Source of the DNA: Pseudomonadota bacterium
GTDB lineage: Bacteria > Pseudomonadota > Gammaproteobacteria > Burkholderiales > Rhodocyclaceae
Direction: 5' to 3'
Assembly: GCA_018241725.1 (NCBI GenBank)
Contig: JAFEDI010000138.1
Span: 174,706-238,705, forward strand
Length of the DNA stretch: 64,000 nucleotides
Below are positions 10,392 to 18,353 of the stretch, piece after piece. The translations under genes and the position numbers were made by a program. How positions within the stretch are numbered: position 1 is the stretch's first letter; every line of letters begins with the position of its first letter. Below the pieces are notes generated by a model, which made no database searches, was not told the DNA's origin, and worked only from the letters and a program-made list of their open reading frames with translations.

Positions 10392-10838
10392 TTACTCGCC
10401 CAGCGTCACCTTCCGCCGCAGCACCACCGGCTTGCCGCCGGCGCTCTTCTTGACCAGCCAGTGGGCCAGCGCGGAATCCAGGTAATCGGCGTGGCCGGGG
10501 AACCAACGCGCCAACTCGGCCGCAAACTCGCGGCCGATCTCCAGGTTGCCTGCCGCCACCAGCGGCTCGACCTCGCGGGCCGAAGCCAGCACCGCGTTGT
10601 GGTCGTCCACGTGGCAGTCGGTAGCCGGGAAATCGCTCGCCTCCATCCACGCTTTCTCGTCGGCAAAGTGTTTCTCTGCATGCTCGACAAAGGCCCGCAC
10701 GCGGCTGGCCAGCTCGGCGTCGGTACAGGTGAGCATCGCGTTCACCACGTCCACGAACTCCCGGTGGGTGTCATCCATCGGCGTGTAGCCGAGCAGGTAA
10801 TTGTCCGTCCAGGGCAGGCCGCCCGTTTCGTCGCTCAT
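10392..10838 (-). CDS. Bacteriohemerythrin
   Basis: A 148-residue four-helix protein that binds oxygen (or nitric oxide) at a diiron site. Ligand candidates are His25 (DDTHREF), His53, His57 and Glu61 (HAEKHFADEKAWME), His76 and His80 (CHVDDH), and a C-terminal histidine and aspartate in FPGHADYLD, which is the family's H...HxxxE...H...HxxxxD order. There is no fused sensor domain, so this is the stand-alone cytoplasmic type common in microaerophilic and denitrifying bacteria. The start at 10838 gives MSDETGGLPWTDNYLLG, the normal N-terminus. Function as oxygen carrier, scavenger or sensor cannot be distinguished. Confidence 0.9.
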   Translation of the reverse strand: MSDETGGLPWTDNYLLGYTPMDDTHREFVDVVNAMLTCTDAELASRVRAFVEHAEKHFADEKAWMEASDFPATDCHVDDHNAVLASAREVEPLVAAGNLEIGREFAAELARWFPGHADYLDSALAHWLVKKSAGGKPVVLRRKVTLGE

Positions 10839-10948
10839 TGCTGTCTCCGTTTGATCTTGTGTTGTGCTTTACGGCCTCAGTATCCCAGAGCGGCCAGTTC
10901 CTTGACCAGTTAGGGCAAGCCTCGACCGCACACAGCGGCCGGCGCCGC

Positions 10949-12409
10949 TCACGGCCGCTGGCCGCCCATGCACAGGTACTTGATCTCCAGGTACTCGTCG
11001 ATGCCGTGGCGAGAGCCTTCCCGGCCGACGCCGGATTCCTTGACCCCGCCGAAAGGCGCCATCTCGTTGGAGATCATCCCCTCGTTGATGCCCACCATGC
11101 CGTATTCCAGCGCCTCGGCGACGCGCCACACGCGGTGGATGTCGCGGGAATAGAAGTAGGCCGCCAGGCCGTAGGGCGTGTCGTTGGCCAGTGCAATGGC
11201 CTCCTCCTCTGTCGAGAAGCGGAACAGCGGCGCCACCGGGCCGAAGATCTCCTCGCGGGCGATGCGCATGTCGGCGGTGATGCCCGCCAGCACCGTGGGC
11301 GTGTAGAACAAGCCGCCGCGCGGGTGCGGCACCCCGCCGGTGACGATGTGCGCGCCTTTGGCAAGCGCATCGCAGACCAGGCCTTCGACCTTGGCAAGGG
11401 CGGCGGCGTTGATCAGCGGGCCGACCTGGGCGCCGGCGGCCAGGCCATCGTCCACCTGCAGCGCGGCGGCGGCCTCGGCCAGGCGGGCCGCAAAGGCGTC
11501 GTAGATGCCGTCCTGCACCAGGATGCGGTTGGCACACACGCAGGTCTGGCCGGCATTGCGGTACTTGGAGGCCATCGCACCGGTCACCGCGGCGTCCAGG
11601 TCGGCGTCGTCGAAGACGATGAAGGGCGCGTTGCCGCCGAGCTCCAGCGACAGCCGCTTGACCGTGTCGGCGCACTCGGCCATCAGGCGCTTGCCGACCG
11701 GCGTGGAGCCGGTGAAGGACAGCTTGCGCACCACCGGGCTGGCGGTGAGCACGCCGCCGACCGCTGCCGGTCGCGCGGTGGTGACAACGTTCAGCACGCC
11801 GGCCGGAATGCCGGCCCGCTGGGCCAGTTCGGCCAGCGCCAGCGCGCACAGGGGCGTCGCCTCGGCCGGCTTGACCACCGAGGTACAACCGGCCGCCAGC
11901 GCCGGCGCCACCTTGCGGGTGATCATCGCGATCGGGAAATTCCACGGCGTGATCGCCGCGGTGACGCCAACCGGCTGGCGGATGGCGATGAGGCGCTTGT
12001 CCGGCGTCGGCGCCGGGATCGTCTCGCCATACACGCGCTTGCCCTCCTCGGCGAACCACTCGACGAAAGACGCGCCGTAGGCCACCTCCCCGCGCGCCTC
12101 GGCCAGCGGCTTGCCCTGTTCGCTGGTCATCAGGAGCGCCAGGTCTTCCTGGTTGGCCAGGATCAGCTCGTACCAGCGGCGCAGCAGCACCGCCCGATCC
12201 TTGGCCGAGCGGGCACGCCAGGCTGGCAGCGCCCGCGCCGCGGCATCGATGGCCTGCTCAGTCTCGTCGGCCCCCATGTCGGGCACCCGGGCGATCTCGG
12301 CGCCGGTGGACGGATTCACCACTGCATGAGTCGCCCCATTGAGCGCATCGGTCCAGGCACCGTCGATGAAAGCCTGCTGACGCAGCAGGGACATGTCCTT
12401 GAGTTTCAT
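10949..12409 (-). CDS. gabD: NAD(P)-dependent succinate-semialdehyde dehydrogenase
   Basis: A 486-residue aldehyde dehydrogenase that oxidises succinate semialdehyde to succinate, the last step of GABA catabolism. Family marks are the cofactor segment ITPWNFPIAMITRK, FTGSTPVGK, the catalytic glutamate region LELGGNAPFIVFDDADLD, and the catalytic cysteine in AGQTCVCANRI; the C-terminal IKYLCMGG is typical of GabD. The start at 12409 (MKLKDMSLLRQQ) has AAAGGA nearby; a longer frame from 12481 is not needed. No GABA transaminase is adjacent, so it may serve another aldehyde. Divergent from the response regulator at 12542. Confidence 0.92.
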   Translation of the reverse strand: MKLKDMSLLRQQAFIDGAWTDALNGATHAVVNPSTGAEIARVPDMGADETEQAIDAAARALPAWRARSAKDRAVLLRRWYELILANQEDLALLMTSEQGKPLAEARGEVAYGASFVEWFAEEGKRVYGETIPAPTPDKRLIAIRQPVGVTAAITPWNFPIAMITRKVAPALAAGCTSVVKPAEATPLCALALAELAQRAGIPAGVLNVVTTARPAAVGGVLTASPVVRKLSFTGSTPVGKRLMAECADTVKRLSLELGGNAPFIVFDDADLDAAVTGAMASKYRNAGQTCVCANRILVQDGIYDAFAARLAEAAAALQVDDGLAAGAQVGPLINAAALAKVEGLVCDALAKGAHIVTGGVPHPRGGLFYTPTVLAGITADMRIAREEIFGPVAPLFRFSTEEEAIALANDTPYGLAAYFYSRDIHRVWRVAEALEYGMVGINEGMISNEMAPFGGVKESGVGREGSRHGIDEYLEIKYLCMGGQRP

Positions 12410-12541
12410 TATTTTCCTTTCGCGAGATGCAAGCGCATTAGCACATGCAGCGAATGTGATACACGCACTCTTTCCGTGCACGTCACCCGGTTAAAATCGG
12501 TGTCGATTGTCCAACGAGAAGAAACGCAAGGAAACAGTGCC

Positions 12542-13744
12542 ATGCACAGATATGCTCCCGGCAGGACCGACGCACAAGGCCAGGTGGTCGATGAAGGCGA
12601 AGAACCCGGCGGCCGCGTGCTGGTCGTGGACGACGAGAGAGTCACCCGTGCCCTCCACCGCGCCATCCTGGCCCAGCAGTTCGACGTGCTGACGGCCTCC
12701 TCCGGCAGCGAGGCACTGGAACTGTGCGCCGGACAGACGCCGGACCTGATCGTGCTGGACGTGGAGATGCCCGGCACCGACGGCTACGAGACCTGCCGCC
12801 GCCTGCGTGCCTTCACCAGCCTGCCGATCATCTTCGTCACCGGGCACCAGTCCCTCGAAGAACACCTGAAGGCCTTCGACGCCGGTGGCACCGACCTGAT
12901 CACCAAGCCGGTGAATGCCGACATCTTCAAGCGCAAGATCGCCGTGGCGATCCGCCAGTACCGCGCCACCATCGCGCTGGCGGAGGAAAAAAAGGCACTG
13001 GAACGGATGGCGATGGGCTTCCTGTCGAGTGTCAGCCAGACGGGCATCCTGCTCGGCTTCATGCGCAAGAGCATCGCCAGCCACGACTACCGCGCGCTGG
13101 CCGACAGCCTGCTGTCCGCGATCCAGGATCTCGGCCTCAAATCCTGCGTGCTGGTCCGTCATGCGGACGGTGCAGCCACTGCGGTCACCGACCACGGCGA
13201 GCCCACCGAGCTGGAGCAGTCCATCCTCGACCACGTCTCCGAAATGGGCCGCCTGTTCCAGTTCAAGCGGCGCATAGTCGTGAACTACGACCGGGTGTCG
13301 ATCATCGTCTCCAACATGCCCGACGAGGCGGAAGAGCCAGAGCGGGCCGGCATCCTGCGCGACAGCCTGGTGATCCTGGCGGAATCGGCGGAAGCCCTGT
13401 CCGTCAATGTGGACATTCGCCAGGAAGGCCAGAAGCGCGCCGAACAGTTGCAGATCGCCCTCAGCGAGGCAGAAGTGGCGCTGACGGACCTCGGCGAACA
13501 GAACAAGGCCGCAATGCGCGACACCCGCCTGCTGCTGCAGGAGATGGTGGACAACATCGAAAAAACCTACGGCTGGCTCAACACCAGCCAGACTCAGGAA
13601 GCGACGATCACCTCTGCGATGGAGCAGGCGATCCAGCGCATCCTCGAACGCCTGGCCAGCGGCGGCGACTTCGACACCCAGTTCGCACAGGTCATGCAAG
13701 CCCTCAACGCCGGCCGCAGCCACAACGCGGTGGAGTTGTTCTAG
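12542..13744 (+). CDS. Response regulator with unassigned GAF-like/coiled-coil output region
   Basis: A 400-residue protein starting at the ATG at 12542 (MHRYAPGRTDAQGQ); the very long frame upstream is antisense to gabD. Residues 25-145 are a CheY-like receiver with phosphoacceptor Asp73 (LIVLDVEMPGTDGYE) and the conserved lysine in DLITKPVNA. A helix joins it to about 150 residues that look GAF-like (LADSLLSAIQDLGLKSCVLV to VSIIVSNMPDEAEE), followed by a long alpha-helical region likely to form a coiled coil (QKRAEQLQIALSEAEVALT). No DNA-binding, GGDEF, EAL or HD-GYP motif is seen. No kinase gene is adjacent. The output may be protein-protein interaction. Confidence 0.8.
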   Translation: MHRYAPGRTDAQGQVVDEGEEPGGRVLVVDDERVTRALHRAILAQQFDVLTASSGSEALELCAGQTPDLIVLDVEMPGTDGYETCRRLRAFTSLPIIFVTGHQSLEEHLKAFDAGGTDLITKPVNADIFKRKIAVAIRQYRATIALAEEKKALERMAMGFLSSVSQTGILLGFMRKSIASHDYRALADSLLSAIQDLGLKSCVLVRHADGAATAVTDHGEPTELEQSILDHVSEMGRLFQFKRRIVVNYDRVSIIVSNMPDEAEEPERAGILRDSLVILAESAEALSVNVDIRQEGQKRAEQLQIALSEAEVALTDLGEQNKAAMRDTRLLLQEMVDNIEKTYGWLNTSQTQEATITSAMEQAIQRILERLASGGDFDTQFAQVMQALNAGRSHNAVELF

Positions 13745-13890
13745 GCGGGCGACACCGCATCATCGCAGGGCCCGGAAGATACGCCTCCATCCCACGGAGC
13801 GTTCCGCACAGCCGTTTTCTCTTACCTGGATCAAACCCGCAGCAGACCTTCCTTGACGGGGGCGCATTAGCATCCTAGCGTTACCCCATC

Positions 13891-14757
13891 ATGACACTCA
13901 GCGTATTTTCGTGGTGGTCGCTGCTGTGCGCAGTGGCCGGGCTCAACATCCTGGCCTGGCTGTGGTCTGCAGCAGCCCTCAACCGGCGCCAGGGCCTGCT
14001 GTCGGCCGAGGCCTATGGCTGGCGACGCTGGCAGTTGCTGCTGTCGGCGGGCTATGTGTTCGGCTGCGCCTACCGCTCCTTCCTGCCGGTCTTCGACGTG
14101 CCACGCCTGTGCCTGTTCGACTCCTGGCTGTCCAGCGTGATCGTCGGCCGCTCGGTGGCGACCATCGCCGAGCTGTGCTTCGTCACCCAGTGGGCGCTGA
14201 TGCTGCGCGAAGCCTCCCAGGCCACCCGCAGTGCGCCCGGCCGGCTGGCGTCGAATGTCATCGTGCCGCTGATCGTGGTAGCCGAAACCTGCTCCTGGTA
14301 TTCGGTGTTGACCACCGCCAACCTCGGCCACGTCATTGAGGAATCCCTGTGGGGCGTCAGTGCGGCGCTGCTGGTAACCGGTCTGCTGGCCGTGTGGCCG
14401 CGCCTGGCCGTGGCGCAGCGGCCGCTGCTGGCCCTGTGGTGCGTGGCCGGCGTAGGCTACGTGTTCTACATGTTCGGCGTGGATGTGCCGATGTACTGGG
14501 CCCGCTGGCTGACCGACGAAGCCCACGGCCGTCCCTACCTGAGCCTCGCCCAGGGCGTGCTGGATGCGTCCAGCCGCTGGGTGGTGTCCCACCGCTGGGC
14601 CGACTGGCACGGCGAGATGGTATGGATGTCCCTCTACTTCAGCGTCGCGGTGTGGCTCAGCATCGCGCTGATCCACGCCCCGACGCCGGCCCCGGCGCGC
14701 GCCCTGCTGCGCCTGGCGGCGAGCCGGCATCCGGTGGGGCGGGCGCTGCGCTACTGA
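13891..14757 (+). CDS. Multi-pass membrane protein, function unknown
   Basis: A 288-residue hydrophobic protein with about seven predicted membrane helices (for example WWSLLCAVAGLNILAWLW at residues 8-25, LLLSAGYVFGCAYRSFL, IVPLIVVAETCSWYSVL, ALLALWCVAGVGYVFYMF, MVWMSLYFSVAVWLSIALI). Conserved-looking polar residues inside or near membranes (Glu in VATIAELCFVTQW and VVAETCSWYS, His in RWADWHGEMVW) hint at a binding site. No recognisable family. No Shine-Dalgarno sequence is clear before the ATG at 13891, so the start is provisional. It stands alone between the response regulator and yjdM (convergent). Confidence 0.65.
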   Translation: MTLSVFSWWSLLCAVAGLNILAWLWSAAALNRRQGLLSAEAYGWRRWQLLLSAGYVFGCAYRSFLPVFDVPRLCLFDSWLSSVIVGRSVATIAELCFVTQWALMLREASQATRSAPGRLASNVIVPLIVVAETCSWYSVLTTANLGHVIEESLWGVSAALLVTGLLAVWPRLAVAQRPLLALWCVAGVGYVFYMFGVDVPMYWARWLTDEAHGRPYLSLAQGVLDASSRWVVSHRWADWHGEMVWMSLYFSVAVWLSIALIHAPTPAPARALLRLAASRHPVGRALRY

Positions 14758-14787
14758 CGGCCGTAACAACCGTCAGTCAAGCCCTGT

Positions 14788-15120
14788 TCAGGCTTTCTTC
14801 ACAAACTCCGACTTCAGCTGCATCGCGCCGAAACCGTCGATCTTGCAGTCGATGTCGTGATCGCCGTCCACCAGGCGGATGTTCTTGACCTTGGTGCCGA
14901 CCTTCACTACCGAGGACGAGCCCTTGACCTTCAGGTCCTTGATCACGGTGACACTGTCGCCGTCCTGCAGCACATTGCCGTTGGCGTCGCGGACGACCTT
15001 CTGTTCCTCGGCGGGCGCCGCCTGCGGCCATTCATGGGCGCATTCGGGGCACACGAAGTTGGCGCCGTCCTCGTAGGTGTATTCGGAGCCGCACTGGGGG
15101 CACTTGGGCAGACTGCTCAT
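14788..15120 (-). CDS. yjdM: YjdM (PhnA-type) zinc-ribbon protein
   Basis: A 110-residue protein of the YjdM/PhnA family. The N-terminal zinc ribbon uses [13 protein letters not shown] and [10 protein letters not shown] (four cysteines, residues 8-29), and the C-terminal half is the SH3-like YjdM domain ([40 protein letters not shown]). Length equals that of the E. coli protein. Although once linked to alkylphosphonate use, its role remains unclear. It is 27 bp from trmA on the same strand and probably co-transcribed upstream of... its stop faces the unknown membrane gene, while trmA ends just upstream in a separate direction-compatible order. Confidence 0.92.
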   Translation of the reverse strand: MSSLPKCPQCGSEYTYEDGANFVCPECAHEWPQAAPAEEQKVVRDANGNVLQDGDSVTVIKDLKVKGSSSVVKVGTKVKNIRLVDGDHDIDCKIDGFGAMQLKSEFVKKA

Positions 15121-15147
15121 GGAGATTTCCTGTATCGGTTATGGAGT

Positions 15148-16242
15148 TCAGGCGCTGCGCTTCTTCAGCAGCACGCCGCACTCCAGGTGGTGCGTATAGG
15201 GAAACTGGTCGAAGGCCGCGGCGGCGGCGATCGCGTGACTGTCCTGCAGCGCGGCGACATTGTCGCGCAGGGTCTCCGGGTTGCAGGAGATGTACAGGAT
15301 GTTGTCGAAGCCGCGTGCCAGCTCGACGGTCGGCGCGTCGAGACCGCTACGCGGCGGATCGAGGAACAGCGTGGTGAAGTTGTAGCCCGCCAGGTCCACG
15401 TCCTTCATGCGGCGGTATTCGCGGCCGCCGGCCAGCGCGTCGCTGATCTCGTCGCTGGACATGCGCACCATCGCCACCGTGTCGATGGCATTGGCTTCCA
15501 GGTTGTAGTGGGCGGCATGCACCGACGACTTGCTGACCTCGGTGGCCAGCACGCGGCCGAAATGGGGCGCCAGCGCGATCGTGAAATTACCGTTTCCGCA
15601 GTACAGCTCCAGCAGGTCGCCGCCCAGCCCGCGGGCCTGGGCACAGGCCCAGCCGAGCATCTGGCGGTTAACACCGCCGTTGGGCTGCGTGAAGCTGCCC
15701 TCGATCTGCTTGTAGCGCAGCGTGCGGCCGTCCAGCTCGAAGGATTCGAGCAGCCAGTCGCGGCCGATGACGATCTTCTGCTTGCGGCTGCGGCCGATCA
15801 CCTGCACGCCCATGTCGGCGGCCAGCTCGCGGGCGGCGGCTTCCCAGGCTTCGTCGAGGGGGCGGTGGTAAACCAGGCAGATCATCAGCTCGCCGCTCAG
15901 CGTGGCGAGGAAATCCACCTGGAAGATCTTGCGCTTGAGGGCCTCGCTGGCCATCAGGCGCTCACGCAGCACCGGCATCGCACGGGCGATGGGCTCGCAG
16001 GCCGGCGGGAAGTCGTCGATGACCACCGGCACCTTGGGTGCGTCCGGGTCGAACATCGCGTAATCCACCCGCGGCCCCATGTGCCACATGCGGAACTCGG
16101 CGCGCAGCCGGTAGTGCAGCGGCGCGGAGCGGAACACGTCCGGCTCGGGCAGGCCGAAGGGCGCGAAATCCTGCTTGAAGCGCGCGACCTTGGCGGCCAG
16201 CTGGGATTCGTAGTCAGCGGGGTTGAAACTGGGCAAGGGCAT
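15148..16242 (-). CDS. trmA: tRNA (uracil-54-C5)-methyltransferase
   Basis: A 364-residue SAM-dependent RNA methyltransferase that makes ribothymidine at U54 of tRNA. Motifs are LLELYCGNGNFTIAL (SAM binding), FLDPPRSGLDAPT, and the nucleophilic cysteine in LYISCNPETLRDN, followed by the general-base region FDQFPYTHHLECGVLL. The N-terminal FRSAPLHYRLRAEFRMWH fits TrmA rather than RlmC/RlmD, and length matches the 366-residue E. coli enzyme. The start at 16242 (MPLPSFNPADYE) is chosen; the frame extends to 16428 without family resemblance. The gene stops 27 bp before yjdM (transcription runs trmA then yjdM). Confidence 0.95.
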   Translation of the reverse strand: MPLPSFNPADYESQLAAKVARFKQDFAPFGLPEPDVFRSAPLHYRLRAEFRMWHMGPRVDYAMFDPDAPKVPVVIDDFPPACEPIARAMPVLRERLMASEALKRKIFQVDFLATLSGELMICLVYHRPLDEAWEAAARELAADMGVQVIGRSRKQKIVIGRDWLLESFELDGRTLRYKQIEGSFTQPNGGVNRQMLGWACAQARGLGGDLLELYCGNGNFTIALAPHFGRVLATEVSKSSVHAAHYNLEANAIDTVAMVRMSSDEISDALAGGREYRRMKDVDLAGYNFTTLFLDPPRSGLDAPTVELARGFDNILYISCNPETLRDNVAALQDSHAIAAAAAFDQFPYTHHLECGVLLKKRSA

Positions 16243-16408
16243 GGTGTTCGGGCACGTCCAATACGCCCCGGCCATGGGCCGGCCGGTAGCGGAGGACGGA
16301 CTATACGCCTGTACCCCTGCCCAAGGTAGGGTCAGCGAGCAAGCCGAGCGATCAGCCGGCCAACGGCTCACTGACCTTGCGCAACAAGGAATCCAGGGTA
16401 GATAAGCT

Positions 16409-17014
16409 TCAGGCGCGGCGTAGCGCAATATGGGTGCGGATCAGTGCCAACGCACCGGCCCGGAAGCACTCGTCCGGCTCGCTGCACAGCCAGTGCTTGA
16501 TGAGCCCACCGACGAACACGAAGGTATCCTGGGCGACGATCGTCGGATCGAGACCGGCCCGCAGCAGGCCCTTCGCCGCGGCACGCTGGTAGGCCGCAGT
16601 GAGGCCGGCCAGGAACTCCAGTTGGCCCTGCGTGCGCTGGCGCAGACCACTGAACTCGTCCACGTACTCGCACTTGAAACTCAGGATCTCGATGGTCTCC
16701 CGCGTCTCCGGCTCGTCTTCCATGATATGGATCATCTCGCCCAGCGCACGCTCGATGCCCTGCAGCGGATCAACATCAGCCTCGTCGAAGATCATCCGGT
16801 CCACGAAAGGCAGGATGGCCTGCTCGCGCATGGCAAAGAAAAGATCCGTCTTGTTCCTGAAATGCCAATAGACTGCACCACGCGTCACCCCGGCTGCAGC
16901 CGCAACCTTCTCGAGGGTGGTCCGCGCCACACCACACTCAAGAAAAACGCGCCGGGCAGCGTCGAGGATATGGCGTCGGGTGAGCTCCGCTTCTTCTTTT
17001 GTCTTACGAACCAT
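16409..17014 (-). CDS. TetR-family repressor, AcrR/TtgR type
   Basis: A 201-residue TetR regulator. The start at 17014 (MVRKTKEEAELTRRHIL) is the normal family N-terminus; the open frame continues upstream into the operator. The helix-turn-helix is at about residues 30-50 (TTLEKVAAAAGVTRGAVYWHF), followed by NKTDLFFAM, very close to AcrR, TtgR and related repressors of RND pumps. The ligand-binding C-terminal half is variable, as expected. It is transcribed away from the adjacent efflux operon, with an AcrR-like operator between, so it probably represses the pump and itself until a hydrophobic drug binds. Confidence 0.92.
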   Translation of the reverse strand: MVRKTKEEAELTRRHILDAARRVFLECGVARTTLEKVAAAAGVTRGAVYWHFRNKTDLFFAMREQAILPFVDRMIFDEADVDPLQGIERALGEMIHIMEDEPETRETIEILSFKCEYVDEFSGLRQRTQGQLEFLAGLTAAYQRAAAKGLLRAGLDPTIVAQDTFVFVGGLIKHWLCSEPDECFRAGALALIRTHIALRRA

Positions 17015-17053
17015 TCGGGTTATCCGATATCTGAAATGAGACGCGGCGCTATT

Positions 17054-17077
17054 TACATACATCCGTGATTGTATAAA
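17054..17077. promoter_or_regulatory. AcrR-like operator between the TetR gene and the efflux operon
   Basis: An imperfect inverted repeat: TACATACAT, then CCGTGA, then TTGTATAAA. Compared with the 24-bp AcrR operator of E. coli as I remember it, 19 of 24 positions agree. It is 40 bp from the repressor start and 46 bp from the membrane-fusion start, covering the expected divergent promoters. An ATG at 17069 inside it is therefore unlikely to be the start of the pump gene. Confidence 0.7.
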
Positions 17078-17122
17078 CTTTTCACAATCAAGACCAAAAA
17101 TCCAGCCCCCCGGAAATCACCC

Positions 17123-18340
17123 ATGAACGCCACCCCGACCGCTTCCTGTACGTTCGCGCGCCGCGCGACCCTGCCCACCCTCGTTGCCACAGCCCTGCTG
17201 CTGGGCGCCTGTACGAGCAAGGACCAGCAGGCCGGCCCACCGCCGGGTGCCGGCCAAGCCCTGCCGGTAACGGTGCTGGCGGTGCAGCCGACCCGCATCG
17301 AGACCAGCGTCGAAGCGGTGGCGCAGACCGAGGGATCGAAGGAAGTCGAGGTGCGCGCCCGGGTCGGCGGCATCCTGACCAAGCGCATCTATGAAGAAGG
17401 CACTGCCGTGAAGGCCGGCCAACCGCTGTTCCAGATCGACCGCGAGCCTCTCGACGTGGCGGTTGCCCAGGCCAAGGCCCAACTCGCCCAGAACAAGGCC
17501 CGTCTCGAGCAGACCGCCCGCGAAGCGGCCCGCCTGAAGGCCCTGCTCGCCCAGCAGGCGATCAGCCAGCGCGAATACGACACCGCCGCCTCCGACGACG
17601 CAGCAGCCCGCGCCGCCGTCCAGGCTGCCGACGCGGCGCTGCGTCAGGCCGAACTGAACCTCACCTGGTCGTCGGTCACCGCACCGGTGTCCGGCATCAC
17701 CGGCCGCGCCGCGGTGTCTGAAGGCAACCTGATCAGCACCGGCGGGCTGCTCACCACGGTGGTTCAGGTGAACCCGATGTGGGTGCGCTTCTCGGTGGCG
17801 GAGAACGAACTCAACGCGGCGATGCCCGGCGGACGCTTCAAGCCCCAGGCGGTGCGTGGCGTCGAGTTGGTGCTGCCCGATGGCAGCACCTACCCGGTGC
17901 GCGGCAAGCTCAACTTCGCGGCCAGCCAGATCAACCCCGGCCTCGGCACGCTGCAATTGCGCGGCGAATTCCCCAACCCGGACGGCAGCCTGCTGCCCGG
18001 CCAGTTCGTACGCGCCCGCCTGCTTACCGGCGAACGCGACGGCGTCTTCAAGGTGCCGCAGAACGCGGTGGTACAGACCGACAAGGGTGCCGTCGTGATG
18101 CTCGCCGGCGCCGACAACAAGGTCGAGCCGCGCCCCGTGCAGACCGGCGCCTGGAGCGGCAATGATTGGATCATCCTGGGCGGCCTGAAGGCCGGCGACA
18201 AGGTCATCATCGACAACCTGATCAAGGTCCGTCCGGGCGCCCCCGTCGCCCCCCACGCGCCGGGCGAAGGCCCCGGCGCCGCCGGCAAGCCGGGCGCCTC
18301 CCCTGCCGCAGCACCGGCAGCTGCGCCGGCCAAGGGTTGA
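17123..18340 (+). CDS. RND efflux periplasmic adaptor (membrane fusion lipoprotein), AcrA/MexA type
   Basis: A 405-residue lipoprotein that links the RND pump to its outer-membrane channel. The signal peptide ends in a lipobox LLLGAC (Cys about residue 33). Then come a lipoyl/beta-barrel half (VEVRARVGGILTKRIYEEG), a coiled-coil hairpin (about 120-190; AKAQLAQNKARLEQTAREAA), the second lipoyl half (VTAPVSGITGRAAVSEGNL), beta-barrel and membrane-proximal domains. The Pro/Ala/Gly-rich tail is disordered. The start at 17123 is chosen because the earlier ATG at 17069 falls in the operator. The gene is 13 bp before the pump gene. Confidence 0.94.
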   Translation: MNATPTASCTFARRATLPTLVATALLLGACTSKDQQAGPPPGAGQALPVTVLAVQPTRIETSVEAVAQTEGSKEVEVRARVGGILTKRIYEEGTAVKAGQPLFQIDREPLDVAVAQAKAQLAQNKARLEQTAREAARLKALLAQQAISQREYDTAASDDAAARAAVQAADAALRQAELNLTWSSVTAPVSGITGRAAVSEGNLISTGGLLTTVVQVNPMWVRFSVAENELNAAMPGGRFKPQAVRGVELVLPDGSTYPVRGKLNFAASQINPGLGTLQLRGEFPNPDGSLLPGQFVRARLLTGERDGVFKVPQNAVVQTDKGAVVMLAGADNKVEPRPVQTGAWSGNDWIILGGLKAGDKVIIDNLIKVRPGAPVAPHAPGEGPGAAGKPGASPAAAPAAAPAKG

Positions 18341-18353
18341 GGGGGCACGATCC

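Noticed and set aside
13745-13890. FNR-type half-site (TGGATCAA) before the unknown membrane protein
   Set aside because: Only one half matches the TTGA-N6-TCAA pattern; the other half is absent.
17069-17122. Upstream start (MYKLFTIKTK) for the membrane fusion protein
   Set aside because: It lies in the AcrR-like operator, and the usual lipoprotein signal peptide begins at 17123.
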